DNA from: Kiritimatiellia bacterium
Lineage (GTDB): Bacteria; Verrucomicrobiota; Kiritimatiellia; RFP12; UBA1067
NCBI GenBank assembly: GCA_016303225.1
Contig: JAEDMC010000137.1
Span: 1-8,163, forward strand
Direction of reading: 5' to 3'
DNA length: 8,163 nucleotides
Shown: positions 1 to 5,368 of the stretch, piece after piece
Position numbering within the stretch: the stretch's first letter is position 1
Layout of the letters: each line of letters starts with the position of its first letter
Notes under the pieces: model-generated
Databases searched by the model: none
Told to the model about the DNA's origin: nothing
Seen by the model: the letters and a program-made list of their open reading frames with translations, nothing else
Program-made: the position numbers and the translations under genes

Positions 1-42
1 TCGAACACCCGTAAATCCAGCACCGACAACAATCGTCTTCAT
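1..42 (-). CDS. Partial N-terminus of a Rossmann-fold nucleotide-binding protein
   Basis: Only 14 codons are inside the window; the gene runs off the left edge. They read MKTIVVGAGFTGVR: a beta strand followed by the glycine-rich loop GxGxxG that binds the ADP part of NAD(P) or FAD at the very N-terminus of many proteins. Candidates include TrkA-type potassium-channel regulatory subunits, FAD-dependent oxidoreductases or mutases, and NAD-dependent epimerases; 14 residues cannot separate them. The ATG start is supported by an extended -10 promoter about 30 nt upstream. No strong Shine-Dalgarno is evident in the short leader, which has only AAGAATGGG nearby. The gene lies downstream of the barrel-protein gene in the same direction but appears to have its own promoter, so a phosphate link is not implied. 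Confidence 0.6.
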   Translation of the reverse strand, partial: MKTIVVGAGFTGVR

Positions 43-71
43 AAATCAGCCCATTCTTGGAATAGCTCTGC

Positions 72-101
72 ATTATAGCAAATCTACGATCTTTTCCTCA
101 A
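72..101 (-). promoter_or_regulatory. Promoter of the left-edge gene (TTGAGG / extended TATAAT)
   Basis: On the minus strand TTGAGG (101-96) is followed after 18 nt by a perfect TATAAT (77-72) preceded by TGC, giving the extended -10 form TGnTATAAT. Transcription would begin near position 65, leaving a leader of roughly 23 nt before the ATG at 42. The -35 element lies inside the 24-bp repeat shared with the HD gene. The 12-mer ATTTGCTATAAT is identical to the one in the phoB promoter. Confidence 0.6.
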
Positions 102-114
102 GCGCCGTTTCCTT
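91..114. repeat. 24-bp exact direct repeat, copy 1 (intergenic)
   Basis: These 24 bases are identical, in the same orientation, to 6140-6163 inside the first codons of the HD-domain gene. Read on the minus strand in the frame that ends with the stop at 75-73, the copy gives KETALEEK followed by IVDLL and stop. The HD protein has KETALEEK followed by VLRQL, so resemblance fades gradually rather than stopping sharply. The match is far longer than expected by chance in 8 kb. Confidence 0.85.
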
Positions 115-151
115 CTGGAGTCTGGAAAGCGCCCTTAACCCGACTTTCCAC

Positions 152-176
152 GTTCGCCTGGGCGGCGAACTTTTTT
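152..176 (+). terminator. Intrinsic-terminator-like hairpin pointing rightward
   Basis: A perfect 7-bp stem GTTCGCC / GGCGAAC (152-158 with 164-170) with a 5-nt loop is followed on the plus strand by six T (171-176), the standard layout of a Rho-independent terminator. On the minus strand, where all genes here lie, the A-tract precedes the stem and no T-run follows. It is therefore not a conventional terminator for the barrel-protein gene that ends at 249. No plus-strand gene or promoter was found to its left in the window. Confidence 0.5.
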
Positions 177-208
177 CGCAGCGTAACGCCGCGTGACGGG
201 GTGGTTTG

Positions 209-224
209 CCGCGAATCTTCGCGG
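209..224. repeat. Short palindrome after the barrel-protein gene
   Basis: CCGCGAATCTTCGCGG has 7-bp perfect arms and a 2-nt centre. It lies 25-40 nt past the stop codon at 249 on the minus strand. No T-run follows on either strand, so it may only stabilise the transcript 3' end. A weaker 6-bp inverted repeat (124-129 with 144-149) lies further along. Confidence 0.4.
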
Positions 225-248
225 ATAGCGTCGCGCAAGGCCGGGAAA

Positions 249-947
249 TTAGAATTTCCAGGTGCATTCCAGTCCGTAGACATTGGTGGGAGTCCAGGTC
301 GACGAATGGTTGGTCATGTCGTGCTGGACCATGTAATAGATGTTGCAGGACAGATTTTTTAACGAAGGCACGGGTCTGAAAGACAAGCCAATCTGCGCGC
401 GGCTGCGGTCGAAGAGATCTGCCCGGTCGGTGTCGGTTTTGTCGGAGAAAAACATCTCCTCGAATGCGTAAGGCGAAATCTTGAAGTCGGTTACACTCCA
501 ACTGGTGCGCAGGCGCAGGCGCTCGCGGTAGCGCATATAGGCGTCTGAACCGTGTTTGTCGCGGTATTCAAAGCGCGAACGGAAGTCGAACTTCAAAGTC
601 GCGAACTCCGGGAAGGTTACGTACACGTCGAAGGTAGGGCGCTGTTCAGCGCGCATCTTGCCCTTGCCCTTCGAGCGTTCATACACCCACCGGTCGCCAA
701 GGTAGACGCTCAGGTAGGGATTGAGTTTCCAGCCCAGCTGGATAAGCGTTTCCTGGTCGACAATCCGGCTTTCGTCGAATTTTTCTTCAATCTCGGATTT
801 TACTCTCAACGGACTCCATGCGCCTTCTTCCGCTATCTGGCCTTCAATCGTCTGTTTCAGCCAGAATTGGTTGTTGGCGGCCATCGCCGCGGAGCCCGCG
901 AAGAGCACCACTGCCAGCGCGGCAACCGTTTTCTTGGTCATGTTCAT
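249..947 (-). CDS. DUF2490-like outer-membrane beta-barrel protein
   Basis: A 232-residue secreted protein. Residues 1-23 form a signal peptide: a TKK basic region, the hydrophobic run VAALAVVLFAG and an A-M-A cleavage site before residue 24. The mature part has no hydrophobic helix. It alternates polar and hydrophobic residues and is rich in aromatics and Arg, as in an antiparallel barrel, with segments such as LNPYLSVYLGDRWVY, RYRERLRLRTSW and RAQIGLSFRP. It ends in Phe, the usual C-terminal signal of outer-membrane barrel proteins. Size and pattern resemble DUF2490 proteins, a barrel-like family without an established function; this is recognition from memory. The gene follows phoU by 102 nt in the same direction but has a promoter-like sequence of its own. 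Phosphate-related passage or a structural role is inference. The start at 947 (MNM) is chosen for the signal peptide; the ATG at 941 would also work. Confidence 0.75.
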   Translation of the reverse strand: MNMTKKTVAALAVVLFAGSAAMAANNQFWLKQTIEGQIAEEGAWSPLRVKSEIEEKFDESRIVDQETLIQLGWKLNPYLSVYLGDRWVYERSKGKGKMRAEQRPTFDVYVTFPEFATLKFDFRSRFEYRDKHGSDAYMRYRERLRLRTSWSVTDFKISPYAFEEMFFSDKTDTDRADLFDRSRAQIGLSFRPVPSLKNLSCNIYYMVQHDMTNHSSTWTPTNVYGLECTWKF

Positions 948-968
948 GGTTGTTTCTTTCTTTCATAG

Positions 969-995
969 GGCATTATCTCATATTGCGGTAATGCC
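969..995 (-). promoter_or_regulatory. Barrel-gene promoter (extended -10) inside an inverted repeat
   Basis: Minus strand TGAGATAAT (980-972) is an extended -10 (TGn + GATAAT) with transcription expected near 965, giving a leader of about 18 nt. The -10 is overlapped by a 7-bp inverted repeat, GGCATTA (995-989) and TAATGCC (975-969), which could be an operator or a 5' hairpin. At the positions that hold Pho-box units in the phoB and pstS promoters, there are only weakly similar hexamers: ACAACA (1003-998) and ATTACC (992-987), 11 bp apart and 9 nt from the -10. Confidence 0.45.
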
Positions 996-996
996 G

Positions 997-1036
997 TTGT
1001 TGTTTTTTTTTGGTTTTTTTGTTTTTGGTTTGGGAA
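997..1036. other. Homopolymer-like A/C (minus) or T/G (plus) tract
   Basis: From 997 to 1036 the plus strand is made of T and G only, with T-runs of up to nine. On the minus strand this is an A-rich stretch just upstream of the barrel-gene promoter, a position where A-tracts act as UP elements or bend DNA. It follows phoU but gives that gene A-runs rather than T-runs, so it does not terminate the pst operon. Confidence 0.6.
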
Positions 1037-1049
1037 TTGCTTTTCCGCG

Positions 1050-1739
1050 TCAGGTCTCGTCCGACGAGGAAGCCAACCTGCCGCTTTCCTCCTCGGGACG
1101 CTCGCCCGTGGCGGAGAATACGATCCAGCGCGCGAAAAGAACCACATGGTCGGCCATGCGCTCGAGATATTTTCCGAGCATCAGCACATCAAGCAGAGTA
1201 TCGGAAACCGGGGAGTCGCCGGCGCGGATCTTCTCGGAAAGGCGTGTCCGCAGCAGCACGTAGGCGATATCGACATCGCCGTCGGAGAGAATTACGCAGC
1301 GCGCGGAGAAGGCGTCTTCATGCGCGCAGGCGGAAATGGCCGATTCGAACATGGCAATGACCAGCTCCGCCATGTCGGCAAGCACGCGGAAGTGTCCGGC
1401 GAGATCCTTGCCACCCTTGAGGGTGATTTCGGCGAAGTCGCACGATTGATGGCCGATTCGCTGGAGGTCGGTGATCATCTTCAGCGTGCTCGAAACGTGG
1501 CGCAGGTCTCCGGCCACCGGTTGGCGGCGGAGCAGGATTTTCAGGCAGAGCGATTCGATTACGCGCTCGGCGCGGTCGATTTCCATCGACATCCCCCGAA
1601 TCTGCGAAAGCGGCTCGAGGTTGCCGCTTTTCAGCGCCTCGTAGATTGTCTTCAGGCATTCGAGATCGCGCGCGGTCATGTCTTCAAGGGACTGCTTGAG
1701 CTCCTTGAGCTGGGCGTCGAAATGGGAATTCAGTTTCAT
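1050..1739 (-). CDS. phoU: PhoU, phosphate signalling regulator
   Basis: A 229-residue all-helical cytoplasmic protein, the usual PhoU length. PhoU links the Pst transporter to PhoR and keeps PhoB inactive when phosphate is plentiful. Two PhoU repeats are visible, each with its metal-site helix. Repeat 1 has DLQRIGHQSCDFAEI at about 91-105, after the typical segment QPVAGDLRHVSSTLKMI (73-89). Repeat 2 has YLERMADHVVLFARWIVF at about 191-208. In repeat 1 the common DLERIGD form is changed (E to Q, D to H). The C-terminal tail (211-229) is acidic and serine-rich. The start at 1739 is chosen because an AAAGG Shine-Dalgarno lies 7 nt upstream and the family's N-terminus begins there; the frame stays open upstream but reads into pstB. 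It follows pstB after 13 nt as the last gene of the operon. Confidence 0.95.
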   Translation of the reverse strand: MKLNSHFDAQLKELKQSLEDMTARDLECLKTIYEALKSGNLEPLSQIRGMSMEIDRAERVIESLCLKILLRRQPVAGDLRHVSSTLKMITDLQRIGHQSCDFAEITLKGGKDLAGHFRVLADMAELVIAMFESAISACAHEDAFSARCVILSDGDVDIAYVLLRTRLSEKIRAGDSPVSDTLLDVLMLGKYLERMADHVVLFARWIVFSATGERPEEESGRLASSSDET

Positions 1740-1752
1740 ATTTTGCCTTTCT

Positions 1753-2505
1753 TCAGCCGAAGCGTCCGGTGATGTAGCGCTCGGTGCGCTGGTCGGCGGG
1801 TTTCGAGAAGAGTTGTTCGGTAGGGCCTTCCTCGACAATCTCCCCAAGCAGGAAGAACGCCGTGCGGTCGGCGATGCGCAGCGCCTGCTGCATGTTGTGG
1901 GTAACCATGACGATTGTATAGAGGGTCTTGAGCTCGAGACAGAGCTCCTCAATTTTTCCGGTTGAAATCGGATCGAGCGCGGAAGTCGGTTCGTCCATCA
2001 GCAGCACCTCCGGCTCGACGGCGAGTGCGCGGGCGATGCAAAGCCGCTGCTGCTGTCCTCCGGAAAGGCCCAGAGCCGACTTGTCGAGCCGGTCTTTGAG
2101 TTCGTCCCAGATTGCAGCCTGGCGCAGTGAACGCTCGACGATGCGATCGAGTTCGCGGCGGGCGCGGATTCCGTGCGTGCGCGGACCGAAAGCGATATTG
2201 TCGTAGACCGACATCGGGAACGGATTTGGCTTCTGGAAGACCATGCCTACGCGCCGGCGCAGATTGTTGACATCGACGTTTGGGGCGTAGATATCCTCCC
2301 CGTCAAGCGCGATGAGCCCGTCGACCCGACAGCCTTCGACTAAATCGTTCATCCGGTTGATCGACTTCAGCAGCGTCGATTTGCCGCAACCGCTGGGACC
2401 GATAAATGCCGTGATGGCGTGTTCGGGGATGGTGGTGCTCACTTCCTTGAGCGCGTGGAACGCTCCGTAGTGGAGATTGACTTTGTCTATTCTGATTTTT
2501 TCCAT
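1753..2505 (-). CDS. pstB: PstB, phosphate ABC transporter ATPase
   Basis: A 250-residue ABC ATPase that powers phosphate import through PstCA from the cytoplasmic face of the inner membrane. All nucleotide-binding elements are intact: Walker A GPSGCGKS (36-43), Q-loop Q91 in VFQKPNPFPMSVYDN, ABC signature LSGGQQQR (147-154), Walker B VLLMDEPTSALDP (167-179) with catalytic E172, and the H-loop H203 in VTHNMQQA. The motifs QKPNPFPMSVYDN and THNMQQA are characteristic of PstB among ABC ATPases, and RYITGRFG at the end is the usual PstB tail. It starts 26 nt after the pstA stop with AAGG as a Shine-Dalgarno, and its last codons overlap the ribosome-binding site of phoU. Confidence 0.98.
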   Translation of the reverse strand: MEKIRIDKVNLHYGAFHALKEVSTTIPEHAITAFIGPSGCGKSTLLKSINRMNDLVEGCRVDGLIALDGEDIYAPNVDVNNLRRRVGMVFQKPNPFPMSVYDNIAFGPRTHGIRARRELDRIVERSLRQAAIWDELKDRLDKSALGLSGGQQQRLCIARALAVEPEVLLMDEPTSALDPISTGKIEELCLELKTLYTIVMVTHNMQQALRIADRTAFFLLGEIVEEGPTEQLFSKPADQRTERYITGRFG

Positions 2506-2531
2506 GATTTGCCTTATTTTGTCGTCTGGCT

Positions 2532-3371
2532 TTAGTTGGCGCTACGCCGCAGAAACTTCCGTTCTACCAGATGGGCAAAGGCGTTCAGGGCGATTACGAA
2601 CACCAGCAGCACTACGCTCGTGGCGTACGTTTCCCCCACATAGAGTCCCTCGCCCGATATGGCATAGAGGTGCACCGAGAGCGTGCGTCCGGAGTCGAAA
2701 AGGCTCTGCGCCACTTGCGCGACGGTTCCGCTGGTGAAAACGAGCGCGGCCGATTCGCCAATGATGCGGCCGATGCTGAGCAAAACGCCAGCGAAAAGCC
2801 CCGGCGCGGCGGCGGGCAGAATCACGGCGAAGACGGTGCGCACGCGACCGGCGCCGAGTCCGAAACTGCCTTCGCGGTAGAGGTCGGGCACGGCTTTGAG
2901 CGCCTCTTCGGCCGTGCGTAACACAAGCGGCAGAATCATCACCGCGAGCGTGAGCGCGCCGGCGAGGATGCTCTTGCCGCAGCCTAGCCGCCGGACGAAG
3001 AAGATTGCGCCGAAAAGCCCGTAGACGATCGATGGGATGCCTGCGAGCGTTTCGGCGGCAATTCGCACCAAGCCGACGAATCGGTTGCCGCGCTGGGCGT
3101 ATTCGACGAGGTACACCGCCGCGCCCACGCCAGCAGGCAGCGCCACGGCCAGCGCGATGACGGTCATCGTCAGCGTGTTGACGGCGGCTGGCAGCAGACT
3201 TGCGTTGGCCGAAGTGTAGGTCCAGGCGAAAAGGGATGGTTTGAGGTTGGGTAGGCCCTTGACGAGGAGGTTGGCAATCATCGCCAACAGCATCGCCACT
3301 GTGAGCGCCGCCGCCCCCCATACGAGCGCGCGCAGCGCTTTCGAGCCGATGTATCTGGAGTCGTTTTTCAT
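2532..3371 (-). CDS. pstA: PstA, phosphate ABC transporter permease
   Basis: A 279-residue inner-membrane permease that pairs with PstC to form the phosphate channel. A first transmembrane helix (about 15-37) is followed by a periplasmic loop and then the binding-protein-dependent transport core: TM segments near 64-89, 104-127 and 135-152, and a last one near 250-267. The coupling loop that docks on PstB is at 167-188 (EGSFGLGAGRVRTVFAVILPAA). The motifs GIPSIVYGLFG (111-121) and GRIIGES (201-207) match the phosphate permease family; the conserved Arg and Glu of the latter are important for transport in characterised Pst systems. The ATG at 3371 is chosen because it overlaps the pstC stop as ATGA (3371-3368), implying translational coupling. 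The frame is open further upstream but reads through pstC. Confidence 0.96.
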   Translation of the reverse strand: MKNDSRYIGSKALRALVWGAAALTVAMLLAMIANLLVKGLPNLKPSLFAWTYTSANASLLPAAVNTLTMTVIALAVALPAGVGAAVYLVEYAQRGNRFVGLVRIAAETLAGIPSIVYGLFGAIFFVRRLGCGKSILAGALTLAVMILPLVLRTAEEALKAVPDLYREGSFGLGAGRVRTVFAVILPAAAPGLFAGVLLSIGRIIGESAALVFTSGTVAQVAQSLFDSGRTLSVHLYAISGEGLYVGETYATSVVLLVFVIALNAFAHLVERKFLRRSAN

Positions 3372-4198
3372 TTTCTTTTCACCAGCGAGAAGCCGCCGTT
3401 GATCAGGAGAGTGATGATGAACAGCACCAGGGCCGTGGCGATCAGCGCCTCGCGGTGCAGGTCGGTTGCATAGCCCATCTCGAGAACCACGTTGGTGGTG
3501 AGCGTGCGCACGCCGTCGAGCAGCGATTTCGGCAATAGCGGCTGGTTGCCGGCCACCATGATCACCGCCATGGTTTCGCCGATCGCGCGGCCGATTCCGA
3601 GCACCACCGCCGCCCACACTCCGCTTTTAGCCGCCGGCAGTACCGCGGCGAAGACGCAGCGCTCGTGCGTGGCTCCGAGTGCAAGCGCACCTTCGTAGAT
3701 GGGACGGGGGACAGCTCTGAGAGCTGATTCGGCCACGACGATAATTGTCGGCAGAATCATCATCGCCAGCAGCACCGACGCGGAAAGCGTGCACATTCCG
3801 CGTCCGCCAAAGAGCGATCTGACTATCGGGACGATTGTCATCATGCCGAAGAATCCGTACACGACGCTGGGTATGCCCGCCATCAGCGTCACCGCCGGAC
3901 GCACCGCGCACTCGATGTTGCGCGGACTGAACGCGGCGAGGAACACGGCCGTGAGGATGCCCACCGGAACTCCCAGAACCACCGCTCCGGCGGTGACCGC
4001 CGCCGAGCCTGCGAGCATTGGCAGAATTCCGAAGCTGCCCTCGCCCGGCCGCCACGAGCAGCCGGCGAGGAAACGCCACAGACCGATTTTGCCGAATGCC
4101 GGCGTTCCTTCGACTATCAGGAAGAGGCATATCGTGCCGACGGCGGCGATGGCGAGTGCCGCCGCGGCGGTGAAAACGATTTTGAAGGTGCGTTCCAT
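3368..4198 (-). CDS. pstC: PstC, phosphate ABC transporter permease
   Basis: A 276-residue inner-membrane permease, partner of PstA. Helices are visible near 8-29, 59-90, 101-127, 138-156, 185-216 and 251-272. Family motifs are GIPSVVYGFFGMM (108-120), the coupling loop EGALALGATHERCVFAAVLPAA (169-190) for PstB, and GIGRAIGETMAV (201-212), which carries the conserved Arg-x3-Glu pair found in phosphate permeases. The segment WRPGEGSFGILPML (49-62) is the typical PstC loop before the transport domain and separates PstC from PstA. It begins 21 nt after the pstS stop with GAAGGA as a Shine-Dalgarno about 8 nt before the ATG. Its stop overlaps the pstA start by 4 bp. Length is slightly below that of E. 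coli PstC but usual for many phyla. Confidence 0.96.
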   Translation of the reverse strand: MERTFKIVFTAAAALAIAAVGTICLFLIVEGTPAFGKIGLWRFLAGCSWRPGEGSFGILPMLAGSAAVTAGAVVLGVPVGILTAVFLAAFSPRNIECAVRPAVTLMAGIPSVVYGFFGMMTIVPIVRSLFGGRGMCTLSASVLLAMMILPTIIVVAESALRAVPRPIYEGALALGATHERCVFAAVLPAAKSGVWAAVVLGIGRAIGETMAVIMVAGNQPLLPKSLLDGVRTLTTNVVLEMGYATDLHREALIATALVLFIITLLINGGFSLVKRK

Positions 4199-4219
4199 CG
4201 CGATTTCCTTCGCGGACGG

Positions 4220-5089
4220 TTACTTGACTTCGTTCCAGCGGGTTATTTTGCCGGTGTAGGCAGCGCGCAACGACTCCTTCGAGATGGAGACGATCGGGTT
4301 GGCGGGATTGACGACCACCGCCAGTCCGTCCAGCGCGATTGCCACGGCAACGAGTCCGGAGTTCTTTTCGCTGGTCTTGAGCGCCCGGCTGGCCATGCCC
4401 AGGTCGCAGACGCCATCCTTGGCATCGCTGACGCCGGTGGACGAGTCGCTTTGCTGGACCTCGACCGAAACCTGCGGGTGGGTTTTCTCGTAGGCTTCCT
4501 TGAGTTTCTCCATGCAGGGCGTCACGCTCGAAGATCCCGAGCAAACCACCTTGCCCGACACGCCATTCTTGCCAGTGTAGGGCGGCGTCGAGCCGACCTT
4601 GAGATAGCCAGCCTGTTCAACGATCTTCTGTCCTTCGGCGCTCAAGATCCAGTCGAGGAAATCGCGCGCGGCGGGCTTGAGGTTGTCGACGCCTTCGCGG
4701 CAGACTACATTGAATGGATGTACGAGCGCGTATTTGCCCGCGGCAATCTCTTCGCGCGTGGGGGCAACGCCATCGATGAGCAGAATCTTGACCGTGTCGT
4801 TCACGGAACCCAGCGACAGATAGCCGATTGCGGACGGATCGCTTGCAACGGTCGTGAGAGCCACGGCGGTGGAGCTGGCAACCATTGTCGCGGGGGAGGT
4901 TTCGTCGATTTTCTTGCCGTTAGCGGCCTTGCGCTGCACGCCCGTCAGTTCGACAAACGCGCTGCGCGTGCCCGAACCGTCTTCACGACTGACCAAACCG
5001 ATTTCACTGTCCGGGTCAAAGCCGCGGTTGCATCCGGTCGAAATTATGGCGGCTGCGAGAGCCGCAAATGCGAGATTGGTATGTTTCAT
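4220..5089 (-). CDS. pstS: PstS, phosphate-binding lipoprotein with circularly permuted domain order
   Basis: A 289-residue periplasmic phosphate-binding lipoprotein, first gene of pstSCAB-phoU. Residues 1-19 are a lipoprotein signal ending in the lipobox ISTG-C20. The order of the mature protein is swapped. Residues 30-165 are what is normally the second half: VSREDGSGTR (33-42), SAIGYLSLGSVNDTVK (86-101), APTREEIAAGKY (109-120), DFLDWILSAEGQKIV (143-157). After a short linker (about 166-178), residues 179-289 are what is normally the first half: GSSSVTP (185-191), QQSDSSTG (212-219), DLGMASR (229-235), IALDGLAVVVNP (251-262), and TGKITRWNEV at the end. All phosphate-contact loops are present, so a working two-lobed fold is expected. 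The start at 5089 is chosen for the signal peptide and an AAAGGA Shine-Dalgarno (5105-5100); upstream ATGs at 5116 and 5107 overlap or precede that site. Confidence 0.95.
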   Translation of the reverse strand: MKHTNLAFAALAAAIISTGCNRGFDPDSEIGLVSREDGSGTRSAFVELTGVQRKAANGKKIDETSPATMVASSTAVALTTVASDPSAIGYLSLGSVNDTVKILLIDGVAPTREEIAAGKYALVHPFNVVCREGVDNLKPAARDFLDWILSAEGQKIVEQAGYLKVGSTPPYTGKNGVSGKVVCSGSSSVTPCMEKLKEAYEKTHPQVSVEVQQSDSSTGVSDAKDGVCDLGMASRALKTSEKNSGLVAVAIALDGLAVVVNPANPIVSISKESLRAAYTGKITRWNEVK

Positions 5090-5116
5090 TCTAATTGTTC
5101 CTTTCATGTGCCGCAT

Positions 5117-5170
5117 ATTCTGACAAAGTGATATTAGCGGCAGGTTAGCGGGAAATTAAATATTGGTTAA
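5117..5170 (-). promoter_or_regulatory. Tandem Pho-box array and -10 of pstS
   Basis: On the minus strand four similar hexamers sit exactly 11 bp apart: TTAACC (5170-5165), TTAATT (5159-5154), CTAACC (5148-5143) and CTAATA (5137-5132). A looser fifth, TTGTCA, is at 5126-5121. Eleven-bp direct repeats are the known binding layout of PhoB/PhoP response regulators, and TTAACA-type units are those of Bacillus PhoP. Nine nt after the fourth unit lies CAGAAT (5122-5117) with an upstream TGT, an extended -10. Transcription would start near 5110, about 21 nt before the pstS ATG. The box-to--10 spacing equals that at phoB. Confidence 0.7.
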
Positions 5171-5184
5171 AAGTCGCCGCCGGT

Positions 5185-5213
5185 TTTCGCGCCCGAATCG
5201 TGCTGCCGCGAAA
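5185..5213. repeat. Hairpin upstream of the pstS Pho boxes
   Basis: TTTCGCG (5185-5191) and CGCGAAA (5207-5213) form 7-bp perfect arms around 15 nt. The sequence is flanked by two copies of CGCCGCCGGT (5175-5184 and 5214-5223) in direct orientation. No T-run follows. It lies between the HD-gene 3' end and the pstS control region. Confidence 0.45.
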
Positions 5214-5219
5214 CGCCGC

Positions 5220-5283
5220 CGGTCAAGTATGTATTGCGTGTACTCGGTCAGTCAACACCGCTCGCGCGGTCTTGACCGAGTAC
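5220..5283. repeat. Long nested stem-loop with a competing pairing
   Basis: GTACTCGGTCA (5240-5250) and TGACCGAGTAC (5273-5283) form an 11-bp perfect inverted repeat. Inside it ACCGC and GCGGT (5270-5266 and 5261-5257 on the minus strand) form a second stem capped by GCGA, a GNRA tetraloop when read on the minus strand. CGGTCAAG (5220-5227) is complementary to CTTGACCG (5271-5278), so it can pair with part of the same arm in a mutually exclusive fold. No T-run follows on either strand. It may be a 3'-end structure of the phoBR-HD transcript, a regulatory RNA structure or a protein-binding palindrome. Confidence 0.6.
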
Positions 5284-5332
5284 GATCGTTCTTGTCCATG
5301 TTGCCCCCTTCATTTCGGCAGGCAACCCCAAA

Positions 5333-5359
5333 CGTCATCCACCCAAATGCAGGATGACG
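5333..5359 (-). terminator. Hairpin after the phoB-phoR-HD operon
   Basis: Ten nt past the stop codon of the HD gene, CGTCATCC (5359-5352 on the minus strand) and GGATGACG (5340-5333) pair perfectly over 8 bp around an 11-nt loop, followed by TTTGGGG. The position is right for a terminator, but the T-run is short, so termination may be partial or Rho-dependent. A second small stem (GTTGCC / GGCAAC, 5300-5305 with 5321-5326) follows. Confidence 0.5.
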
Positions 5360-5368
5360 CGCCGTCCG

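Noticed and set aside
73..501. 142-codon open frame on the minus strand ending in KETALEEKIVDLL
   Set aside because: It overlaps the well-supported barrel gene in another frame, and its N-terminal two thirds have the Arg/Pro-rich look of a shadow frame. Only its tail, the shared 24-bp repeat, is of interest and is reported separately.
3627..4544. 305-codon minus-strand frame across pstC and the pstS end
   Set aside because: Its composition (very high Arg, Gly, His) is that of an out-of-frame reading of pstC and pstS, which are intact in their own frames.
5087..5116. Upstream ATG starts for pstS at 5116 or 5107
   Set aside because: The extra residues would precede a normal lipoprotein signal, and the ATG at 5107 overlaps the Shine-Dalgarno that serves the ATG at 5089.
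5171..5368. CRISPR-like or mobile-element repeats in the hairpin-rich gap
   Set aside because: There are only isolated inverted repeats and one 10-bp direct repeat. There is no regular repeat-spacer pattern, transposase fragment or target-site duplication.
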